Shown here: in pieces, positions 25,783 to 33,150 of the stretch | How positions within the stretch are numbered: position 1 is the stretch's first letter | How the letters are laid out: the number at the start of each line of letters is the position of its first letter | Origin: UBA7985 sp002690455 | GTDB lineage: Bacteria; Pseudomonadota; Alphaproteobacteria; UBA7985 | NCBI GenBank assembly: GCA_965662775.1 | Contig: CBFIIW010000003.1 | Span: forward strand, 158,596 to 222,595 | DNA: 64,000 nt | Reading direction: 5' to 3' | Made by a program: the position numbers and the translations under genes | The notes under the pieces: generated by a model | What the model was told of the DNA's origin: nothing | What the model saw: the letters and a program-made list of their open reading frames with translations, nothing else | Database searches by the model: none

Positions 25783-26283
25783 CTATGGCGTCGACGCGGC
25801 GCGCACCCCTCGAAACGTCTGCCAAAAGCCGAGAAGGGAGAGGCCCAGCAGGGGCAGAACAGCGAGCAGGTGTGACGTTGCCATAGTCAGGCCAGGCAGG
25901 ATAAAGGTGGGTTTGGAACAGTCTGGGCGCTCGAGTGCAAAAAGCTCTTCGGCTGAGGTGATTGTTTGAACCCGACCGCCGCAGTCCATAGGCCCCTGCC
26001 ACCAACCGAATTCCACACCAACGTGCTTGGCCGCCAGGAATGCGGCGACGGCCATCAGGCCAGCTGCGGCGACAAAAAAGACAAGGCGAAAGGATCTGTG
26101 GCGGAGCAGAAACACCCCCGGGAGCGCAAGAGCCATCAGCCCGTAGTGCGGCATCCGCTGTTGCTCGCACAACTTACACGGCATCAGTTTGCCGATCAGT
26201 TCAAACCCCCAGGCACCCATCAGAAGGCCTGCAGAACCTGCGATAATTAGGGCAGGCAGAAACAATTGGGAACGAAGTAGCAT
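25783..26283 (-). CDS. Disulfide bond formation protein B family (DsbB-like)
   Basis: Inner-membrane protein that passes electrons from DsbA to quinones. The 166-residue chain has four hydrophobic segments. The first redox pair is in MPCKLCEQQRMPHY (about 33-46, a CxxC where family members often have CxLC), and the second pair is formed by Cys in MDCGGRVQ and RPDCSKPTF (about 98-125). A cytoplasmic QQR motif follows the first pair, as in other DsbB proteins. No dsbA is seen nearby. It is upstream of fadH on the same strand, with 331 bases between. Confidence 0.85.
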   Translation of the reverse strand: MLLRSQLFLPALIIAGSAGLLMGAWGFELIGKLMPCKLCEQQRMPHYGLMALALPGVFLLRHRSFRLVFFVAAAGLMAVAAFLAAKHVGVEFGWWQGPMDCGGRVQTITSAEELFALERPDCSKPTFILPGLTMATSHLLAVLPLLGLSLLGFWQTFRGVRAASTP

Positions 26284-26458
26284 AGAACTTAAACCACCTT
26301 CAGAGCAAAACGCGACCCCGCGACAAACGAGCGTTAGACCAGCGAACGAAGGGCACCTTTAGCGAAGACCCGACTGCATGCCAAGCCCGAGCCGGACAGT
26401 TGCAGGCGAAGGATGGCTGAACGCCCGCGTCGCCTGCGCCACATACGTTAGACTGTTC

Positions 26459-27025
26459 TTACTTCTCGTTTAACGGTGGTGAAGCAAACTTTGAAGCACC
26501 TCGCGGGTTTTTGACCAATAGAATTGTTCCCGCAGGGGTCTGATAGGGCACAAAGCCCGCCGGGATGGGCCCAAGGCCGAAGGCCGCCGGATCGAGAATG
26601 CGTCGCGCATCAGGCGGCAACTGGAAATGCGAGCGACCCGCGGGTGAAGTGCCGGGTGCACCACGGGTTTCTACCAACAACAAGCGACCGTCCGGCGCGC
26701 GTACCACCGTGTAGCCCTGGGCGAGGGCCAGCCGCTCAAGCTGTTGTTGCAGATCTTGAAAGCCCGTCATTACATAAACGACCATATTGGCTTTCCGTGG
26801 CGCGAATCCCGTCAGGAAAGACTCCCCTGCGTGTCCGGAATCCGTGCGATAAGTGTAGTATCCAAACCCGATGCTGCTGCCCCACACAACGGCGGTTTGG
26901 TCACTCACCTGATGCATCAGTCGAAGCAGGTCCCAAGCATCTGCGCGCCGACCCGCTGGTTCAACCGTATCAAGATAGGCAGTGATATCGCCCTTCTCCA
27001 GCCGCGTTTTGTTGGCGGATCTTAT
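26459..27025 (-). CDS. DUF1801-domain protein with missing start codon and unusual tail
   Basis: The DUF1801 core is plain: RRADAWDLLRLMHQVSDQ, VVWGSSIGFGYYTYRTDSG, FLTGFAPRKANMVVYVMTGF. The first in-frame ATG (26917) would remove the N-terminal helix of the domain. Reading upstream, the frame stays homologous (LEKGDITAYLDTVEPAGRRADA) back to an ATA at 27025, with GAAGG nine bases before it, and no ATG, GTG or TTG lies between. The C-terminal part after about residue 105 departs from the family: the usual GKxCLYIxxL end is replaced by a Pro/Gly-rich stretch ending VPYQTPAGTILLVKNPRG. Either the gene is decaying, or ATA serves as a start. It follows the TIM-barrel gene directly. Confidence 0.6.
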   Translation of the reverse strand: MRSANKTRLEKGDITAYLDTVEPAGRRADAWDLLRLMHQVSDQTAVVWGSSIGFGYYTYRTDSGHAGESFLTGFAPRKANMVVYVMTGFQDLQQQLERLALAQGYTVVRAPDGRLLLVETRGAPGTSPAGRSHFQLPPDARRILDPAAFGLGPIPAGFVPYQTPAGTILLVKNPRGASKFASPPLNEK

Positions 27026-27840
27026 TGTGCCAACCCTTCGCGCTCGGCCCAGGCTGCGTGAAGCGGCGCGGCCGACACATCCAAAGGCTCCATGATTAGG
27101 CGCGGATTACTATCCAGTTTGCTCAGCGCTTGAAAAATCGGGAACCACGGCAGCTGGCCTTCGCCAATGCCCCAGTGCCGGTCGGCACTTCCGTCCGTAT
27201 CTTGCAAATGGACATGTTCGAGTAGGTTGCCCGCCCGTTTGATGAAGTCGACCACGTGCGGAGCGCCGAAGCGGCTGTGAATATAGTGGGCGTGACCAGT
27301 ATCGATCGACAGGCGCACGCGGTCGCTGCCCAAGGCATCGATCAGGTTGGCTCGCCAAGCAGGGTCCGTGTCCTCGATATTCTCCAGCACGATGGTAATG
27401 CCGAAATCCTCGGCCATCTTAACCGCATCGCCCATCGTGTCCTGCACAAGGGCAACCTTGCCCGCCTCGTAGCCCATGTGAAGCATGTTGTCCCGGTCCC
27501 AGAGCGTCATGGGTGAGTGCAGCACCATCTGAGTGGCGCCCATGCGGTGCCCCATGTTCAGTGCCTGCTCCAGTCGCATACGGACGACCTTGCGGATTGC
27601 AGGATCAACGCTATCAAGCCCAAACCCGTAGAACGGCCCATGAATGCCAAGGCGGCCTGTGTAGTTGTCTCCGAGCAGTTCGCGAACCCGGTCGGCGACC
27701 TTGTTTGCCGTCTTGTCCAGCACAAAGGCGTGGTAGGCGTCCTGAATTTCCAGATCCCGATCCTTTTCTAGCACCCAGGGTGCCAAGTCTTCGAGATTGT
27801 GCAATTCCATGGCGCAGCCTAGGACCGGAAGTTCAGACAT
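27022..27840 (-). CDS. Sugar phosphate isomerase/epimerase-type TIM barrel protein
   Basis: 272-residue xylose-isomerase-like TIM barrel (AP endonuclease 2 superfamily). Marks include GIHGPFYGFGLD (about 67-78), VLHSPMTLWD, ITIVLENIEDTDP (metal Glu), RLSIDTGHAHYI (metal Asp and His) and HVHLQDTDGSADRHWGIGEG, a normal set of metal ligands for this fold. The ATG at 27840 has GGGAG in front; upstream in-frame starts add a non-homologous extension. The substrate is unknown. It lies between the outer-membrane protein and the damaged DUF1801 gene, beside the methylamine operon but not joined to it. Confidence 0.8.
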   Translation of the reverse strand: MSELPVLGCAMELHNLEDLAPWVLEKDRDLEIQDAYHAFVLDKTANKVADRVRELLGDNYTGRLGIHGPFYGFGLDSVDPAIRKVVRMRLEQALNMGHRMGATQMVLHSPMTLWDRDNMLHMGYEAGKVALVQDTMGDAVKMAEDFGITIVLENIEDTDPAWRANLIDALGSDRVRLSIDTGHAHYIHSRFGAPHVVDFIKRAGNLLEHVHLQDTDGSADRHWGIGEGQLPWFPIFQALSKLDSNPRLIMEPLDVSAAPLHAAWAEREGLAQ

Positions 27841-28208
27841 GGATCGGTCTCCCTTGTTTTGTCTCAAAACGAATACCAGCGTGACCAATGGGCCAGCCGG
27901 GCGGAATGCGACATCAGCCGCCGCCGTGAGGCAAAGCCGCCCGAGTCGTTTTCCGTATCGGGAAAACAGCGCCGCCGCGCTGCAGATTTTCAACCTGCGC
28001 CAAAGGTGCGCATAAGTATGCACGCCGTTTTCGTACTGAGATGCGATCCGAAAATCACTGAAGCATTGATGCAACAGGGTTTTTTTTACCCACTCCGAGA
28101 CTCGCATAAGCCATTCGAAGGGTGGCGTCCGGCACGATCTTCGCCACTGTCTGCCTCACACGTGCTGGCGCAGGCTGGCAGGTGGGCCATTTAAACGGAG
28201 GTATTTTG

Positions 28209-28979
28209 ATGAAGTTCATTTCCGCTGTTTTGAGCGCCATGGCTATGGCCGTCGCGCTTCCCGTCAGCACTGCACAAGCACAGGGTTACTACTCAGCCCC
28301 GATTTTCTCGGCTGGTGGTGCTGTTTCCCTCGGCGTGATCGGGCCTCGCCCTCACTACTCAAAAAGTCACGCGCCAACGTATTACCAGCAACCCCAGTAC
28401 GTCGTTCGTCGGACCCTGAAGCCAATCTGGGCGCTGGGTCAACCTGTAAGCCTTGGTAATCCCACAGGTAACGCTGAAATTTCAATCTACAGTGCGTTGT
28501 CTGTCTCCTCCGAGCAGTCCATTCCTTTTGCAGGTACCTTTGACTTCGGTCCTTCGCTTGGTCTGGGCGGTCGCCTTGCCTGGAACGATCCGTTTTCAAA
28601 TATCCGGGTTTCCTCCAGCATGACCGCTACTCGATGGGAAATTCGGAGCTTCTACGATGGCATCGAGCCAACGCCTTACCTGGCCGGGTCGACCTACGTA
28701 GACGACTACACCAGCCTGTCTACTGATATCGGTATCGGTTTCTATGAGACCAATTCGTGGGTAAACGGGGTCGTCGGTGTGAATACCGATCTCGACTACA
28801 ACTACGCTCTGCCTTACGCAGGTATTGAAGTCGGCAGCCAGGCGGAAATCGCACCCGGCGTTGCACTGGACTTTAGCATCAAGGGCGTGCGTGAATTTTC
28901 CGAAGCGAGCATTCGCGGCTTCCGAACTTCCGGTCGCTGGATCGCAACTGGTACGCTGGGTCTTCGCATCGCCTTTTGA
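28209..28979 (+). CDS. Small outer-membrane beta-barrel protein
   Basis: 256 residues with a signal peptide (about 1-25, cut after AQA) and a mature part of alternating strands rich in Tyr, Ser and Gly, ending in Phe (TLGLRIAF), the usual C-terminal signature of outer-membrane barrels. The ATG at 28209 has CGGAGG seven bases upstream. The substrate or role is unknown. It is followed after 35 bases by a rho-independent terminator and is convergent with the mttB-like gene. Confidence 0.65.
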   Translation: MKFISAVLSAMAMAVALPVSTAQAQGYYSAPIFSAGGAVSLGVIGPRPHYSKSHAPTYYQQPQYVVRRTLKPIWALGQPVSLGNPTGNAEISIYSALSVSSEQSIPFAGTFDFGPSLGLGGRLAWNDPFSNIRVSSSMTATRWEIRSFYDGIEPTPYLAGSTYVDDYTSLSTDIGIGFYETNSWVNGVVGVNTDLDYNYALPYAGIEVGSQAEIAPGVALDFSIKGVREFSEASIRGFRTSGRWIATGTLGLRIAF

Positions 28980-29014
28980 GGCTAAGCGCTCCCTATCCTG
29001 AGGCCCGCCGAAAC

Positions 29015-29051
29015 AAAGGGCCCCACGCGGTCGGCGTTGGGGCCCTTTTTT
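29015..29051. terminator. Rho-independent terminator, probably bidirectional
   Basis: AAAGGGCCCCA (29015-29025) pairs with TGGGGCCCTTT (29038-29048) and a run of T continues to 29051. It ends the outer-membrane protein gene on the plus strand. The A-rich left arm gives a short T-run on the minus strand, so it may also end the mttB operon. Confidence 0.9.
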
Positions 29052-29100
29052 CATGCTCGTGACACTGGCGGCATGAGCGAGACATGCCGCCGGAGCCGCC

Positions 29101-30663
29101 TTAGCTGAAGTGGATCCGGAAGCGTTCGCGCACGGCCGCATCCACCGCCGGTGGAATGTGCGTCGGCTTGGGCCCTTGCAGGATCGTCTGCAGCCGCTTC
29201 TTGGCGGTTTCGATCAATACCGGCTTATCAACCTCTGCCCATTCCTTGGGTGAGGTCCGATCGCCGATGGTCGGATATATGTATTCCGACTGCATCAACG
29301 CCAGAGTTTGATCCGAGCCCAGATAGTGGCCTGGCCCCTCAAGGCAGGTCTTTTCCATCACCGCGAGCGATAACTTGTCCGGGTTTACTTCCAACCCACG
29401 GACACAGCGTAGCGCCTGCCCTAGCATATCATTGTCGATGATGAGTGACTCAAGGCAGAACCCCAGCAACGAGGCATGCATCCCAGCAGATTCATAGACC
29501 ATATTGATCCCGGCCAGCCCGGCCATAACGTTGGTTATGCCCTTCTCATAGCCTGCCTGAGCATCGGGTAGCTTCGCATCGGCCATGCCCGCTGCCGATC
29601 CGGTCGGCAGGCCGAGAAACTTGCCCATCTGACCCACAGCGGCAGACAAGATAGCCTGTTCACCTGACCCGCCGGACATGGCGCCTGACCGCAGGTCAGA
29701 AACGAAGGGCCAGGGACCGAAAATTGCCGGGTGTCCTGGGGCAATGGAGTTGACGTAGACCAGCCCGCCCAGACACTCAGCAACGGCCTGTACGACCGCC
29801 CCGGCGATGGCCGCAGGAGCCGTGGCACCCGCCTGACCTGCTGACAGCAGTAGGACTGGCATTCCGCCCTTGATCGCAACTTCCATCACCTGGCAGGACT
29901 CAGTCGCAAATTTCATTGGAGGGACGACAAAGGTGACCGACAGCGATGCGAAGGGTCGCGCCCGCCAGGCTTCTTCTGATCCGGCAACTATGTGCAACAG
30001 CTCCAGCCCATCGCGCATGAAGTCGGGGTCAACGAAACTGGTGCCAACGTGCTTTCTCGTGCCGGAAATCGACGCATATAGGGTGTTAAGGTCCATTTCC
30101 TGATTGTCGAGAATGTCCCGCGCTACCATCGGACGCTGGAAGAAGTGGATATTGTCCATCTGCTCGACCACACGGGCGGCGGAGAACAGGGCATCGATGG
30201 TAGAATCCTTGTATTCACGCGCGTCAACGTCGACCAAGTGCACCGCTGCACCCGCTGTACCGAAGTGCACGCGATGACCGCTTAGGTCGAGGTCCAACGA
30301 CGGATCCTGTGCATGCAGTACCAAATCTTTGCGCGCGATCGAGAGCGTGTGCTCCACCAGAGCCCGCGGGAAACGCAGCCGTTTGTCTTCGCCGTAAATG
30401 GCACCGGCAGCGACCATGTACGCGACCCCGGTCTCGGGTGCATCTGCAATGCCGATGGTTTCCAGTGCCGTCAGGGCAGTTTCGTAAATCGATCGCATGT
30501 CGGCGTCGCTCAAAGGCCGGTAGGTGCCACCTTCCATACCTGGTCGGACCGGACGGATATCTTCGGCAAGCGGCGCGGCGCGCAAGGCAACGCGGGCTGA
30601 TCGGCCACCAGATCGGCTCTTGCGGGCAGAGGGTGGGGCGGGGACTTCAGCTTCTGAACTCAT
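29101..30663 (-). CDS. MttB-family trimethylamine/betaine methyltransferase without pyrrolysine
   Basis: 520-residue protein of the trimethylamine methyltransferase (MttB) superfamily, typically a TIM barrel moving a methyl group from a quaternary or tertiary amine to a corrinoid protein. Family-like stretches are ADMRSIYETALTALETIGIA (about 55-74), VYVNSIAPGHPAIFGPWPFVSDLRSGAMSGG (about 300-330), GLPTGSAAGMADAKLPDAQAGYEKG (about 349-373) and the Pro/Gly-rich end. No in-frame amber codon is present, so it belongs to the non-pyrrolysine branch that includes glycine-betaine methyltransferase MtgB. No corrinoid protein or RamA activator is in the window. It is the third gene of the operon, 15 bases after the second dehydrogenase. 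The substrate is inferred, probably betaine or a relative. Confidence 0.85.
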   Translation of the reverse strand: MSSEAEVPAPPSARKSRSGGRSARVALRAAPLAEDIRPVRPGMEGGTYRPLSDADMRSIYETALTALETIGIADAPETGVAYMVAAGAIYGEDKRLRFPRALVEHTLSIARKDLVLHAQDPSLDLDLSGHRVHFGTAGAAVHLVDVDAREYKDSTIDALFSAARVVEQMDNIHFFQRPMVARDILDNQEMDLNTLYASISGTRKHVGTSFVDPDFMRDGLELLHIVAGSEEAWRARPFASLSVTFVVPPMKFATESCQVMEVAIKGGMPVLLLSAGQAGATAPAAIAGAVVQAVAECLGGLVYVNSIAPGHPAIFGPWPFVSDLRSGAMSGGSGEQAILSAAVGQMGKFLGLPTGSAAGMADAKLPDAQAGYEKGITNVMAGLAGINMVYESAGMHASLLGFCLESLIIDNDMLGQALRCVRGLEVNPDKLSLAVMEKTCLEGPGHYLGSDQTLALMQSEYIYPTIGDRTSPKEWAEVDKPVLIETAKKRLQTILQGPKPTHIPPAVDAAVRERFRIHFS

Positions 30664-30678
30664 GGCTTTGGACTCCGA

Positions 30679-33150
30679 TTATGCGCGCGTGCGCTCTGCG
30701 GTTGGGTCGTACATGGGTTTGAGGGAGACCTCAGCCGGAACGCGCTGCCCGGCGATTTCGATTTCGTAGGTTGAGCTGAGCTGCTCGGACCCCGTTTCAG
30801 CATCCTGCACCGGTACATAGCCCATGCCGATGGAAGCACCGAGGTGATGCCCATAGTTGCCCGATGTCAGGAAACTGACAATCTTGTCATCCCGTATGAC
30901 CGGCTCGTTGTGGTAGACCATGGCAGCCGGATCAGTCAGCCGGAACTGCAGCATGCGCCGAGAAAGGCCGCGTTCACGGGTTTCCATGACGGCATTTCGG
31001 CCGAGGAAATCACCGAATTTGCCGCTGTCCTTATCGCGCTTGACCGCGAAGCCCAGCCCCGCTTCCAGCACGTTGTCTTCATCCGTGATGTCGTGGCCGA
31101 AGTGGCGGAATGCTTTCTCAATCCGGCAGCTATCAAGCACGTGCAAACCGCACATTTTCAGCCCCAGATCGCGACCGGCCTCATCGACGCTTTCGAACAC
31201 ATGCGCAGCCATGTCGGAGCTGACATATAGCTCCCAGCCCAGCTCACCGACATAGGAAATTCGGTGCGCGCGGGCGAGGCCCATGCCGACCTCGATCTCA
31301 CGAGCGTAGCCGAAGGGGTGGGCATTGTTGCCCAAATCATTAGGTGAGACCCGCTGCAGCAGTTCCCGCGACTTGGGCCCCATGATCGCGATGACGGCTT
31401 CGCCGACGGTATTGTCGAAGAGCGCGACGTGCGCGCCTGTCGGCACATGGCGCTGTAGCCAAGCTAAGTCGCGCCGGATGGTCGCGGCAGGCACAACCAG
31501 CAGGAAAGACGTTTCGCCCAGCCGGGTAACAGTCAGGTCGCTTTCGATTCCACCGCGCTCGTTGAGCATCTGTGTATAGACGATCCGCCCGGCCTCGACG
31601 TCGACATCGTTGGCACAGACTTTTTGAAGGAAGGCCATCGCATCGGCGCCTTCGACCCGAATTTTGCCAAAGGTCGAAAGATCGAACAGGCCGACACCGT
31701 TGCGGATGGCTTCGTGCTCTTCGCGCGCATTATCGAACCAGTTCTGTGGCCCCCAATCGTAGTGGTATTCGCGTTCCTGCCCTTCGCGGGCAAACCAGTT
31801 GGCGCGCTCCCATCCGGCGGTTTCGCCAAAGACGGCACCCTTTGCAGATAGTTGCTCATGCAAGGGCGACCGACGAACACCGCGAGCGGTCTCGGGTTGA
31901 CGGTAGGGCCAATGGTCCGCGTAGAGCAGACCGAGCGACTCTGACACCCGTTCGCGCAGGTAAAACCGGTTCTTCTGAAACGGTTGGGCGCGACGAATAT
32001 CGACGTCCCACAGGTCAAAGGGAGGCTCGCCTTCGTCTATCCACTGCGCCAGTGCATAGCCCGCGCCGCCCGACGACACGATGCCGATAGAGTTATAGCC
32101 CGCTGCGACCCAGAAACCACGCAACTCGGGGGCTTCGCCAAGGTAGTACTTGTCATCGGGGGTAAAGCTCTCGGGTCCATTAAAGAAGGTATGGATTCCC
32201 GCTTCGCCCAGCAACGGCATGCGGTTTACACCCATCTCTAGGATAGGCTCGAAGTGATCGAAGTCCTCGGGTAACTGGTCAAAACAGAAGTCTTCGGGAA
32301 TGCCCGTCATCCCCCAGGGCTTGGCCTTGGGTTCAAAGGCTCCGAGCATCATCTTCCCTGCGTCTTCTTTATAATAGGCGCATTCGTCCGGCACCCGCAG
32401 CACAGGCACCTGGGTCAGGCCTTCAACCGGTTCGGTCACAATGTAGAAGTGTTCGCACGCGTGCAGCGGTACAGTCACCCCTGCCATGGCGGCAAAGTCG
32501 CGTGCCCACATGCCCCCACAGTTGACGACCACGTCTGCGTCGATCCTGCCGGGTTCGCCGTCACGGTCGTAAGTTACACCGGTGACAGCGCCATCTGCCT
32601 GATTGACGCCAGTTACCTTGACGCCTTCCACGATGGTCGCGCCCATCTGCCGCGCGCCCTTTGCCAGTGCGAGCGCGATGTTCGCCGGGTCGCACTGCCC
32701 GTCCAGAGGCAGATGTACCGCTGCGGTCACGCCTTCGATATTGAGGTGCGGATACATCGCCTTGGCTTCGGTCGGACTGATCTCCTGCACGTCCACGTCA
32801 AAGGCACGAGCCAACGAGGCTTGACGGTAGATTTCTTCTTTGCGCGCTTCGGTCAGTGCAACGGTGATTGAGCCGTTTTGCTTCATACCTGTTGACAGGC
32901 CAGTTTCTTCCTCAAGGCGCACGTAGAGGTCGGCCGAATACTTGGCTAGCCGTGTCATGTTTTGGTTTGGGCGGAGCTGCCCAATCAAGCCGGCCGCGTG
33001 CCAGGTGGTGCCGCTGGTCAATTGCTTGCGTTCGAGCAGGACGATGTCCTTCCAGCCCAGCTTTGCGAGGTGATAGGCCACAGAGCAGCCTGACACGCCG
33101 CCGCCAACGATCACAGCGCGTGCTTTTGACGGAATGGGTTTGACAGTCAT
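30679..33150 (-). CDS. Dimethylglycine/sarcosine dehydrogenase-type FAD protein with GcvT domain, paralog 2
   Basis: 823-residue enzyme of the DMGDH/SardH family, which removes N-methyl groups oxidatively and gives the carbon to tetrahydrofolate. The Rossmann motif IVGGGVSGCSVAYHLAK starts near 14; His51 in TTWHAAGL corresponds to the covalent FAD site. After the DAO barrel (to about 390) come the FAO_M and GcvT folate domains (about 430-815). The ATG at 33150 overlaps the previous stop as ATGA, so it is translationally coupled to paralog 1. The likely substrate is dimethylglycine or sarcosine, unproven. Confidence 0.88.
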   Translation of the reverse strand: MTVKPIPSKARAVIVGGGVSGCSVAYHLAKLGWKDIVLLERKQLTSGTTWHAAGLIGQLRPNQNMTRLAKYSADLYVRLEEETGLSTGMKQNGSITVALTEARKEEIYRQASLARAFDVDVQEISPTEAKAMYPHLNIEGVTAAVHLPLDGQCDPANIALALAKGARQMGATIVEGVKVTGVNQADGAVTGVTYDRDGEPGRIDADVVVNCGGMWARDFAAMAGVTVPLHACEHFYIVTEPVEGLTQVPVLRVPDECAYYKEDAGKMMLGAFEPKAKPWGMTGIPEDFCFDQLPEDFDHFEPILEMGVNRMPLLGEAGIHTFFNGPESFTPDDKYYLGEAPELRGFWVAAGYNSIGIVSSGGAGYALAQWIDEGEPPFDLWDVDIRRAQPFQKNRFYLRERVSESLGLLYADHWPYRQPETARGVRRSPLHEQLSAKGAVFGETAGWERANWFAREGQEREYHYDWGPQNWFDNAREEHEAIRNGVGLFDLSTFGKIRVEGADAMAFLQKVCANDVDVEAGRIVYTQMLNERGGIESDLTVTRLGETSFLLVVPAATIRRDLAWLQRHVPTGAHVALFDNTVGEAVIAIMGPKSRELLQRVSPNDLGNNAHPFGYAREIEVGMGLARAHRISYVGELGWELYVSSDMAAHVFESVDEAGRDLGLKMCGLHVLDSCRIEKAFRHFGHDITDEDNVLEAGLGFAVKRDKDSGKFGDFLGRNAVMETRERGLSRRMLQFRLTDPAAMVYHNEPVIRDDKIVSFLTSGNYGHHLGASIGMGYVPVQDAETGSEQLSSTYEIEIAGQRVPAEVSLKPMYDPTAERTRA

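Noticed and set aside
29101..30663. Pyrrolysine-containing MttB
   Set aside because: No in-frame TAG occurs, and no pyl genes are in the window.
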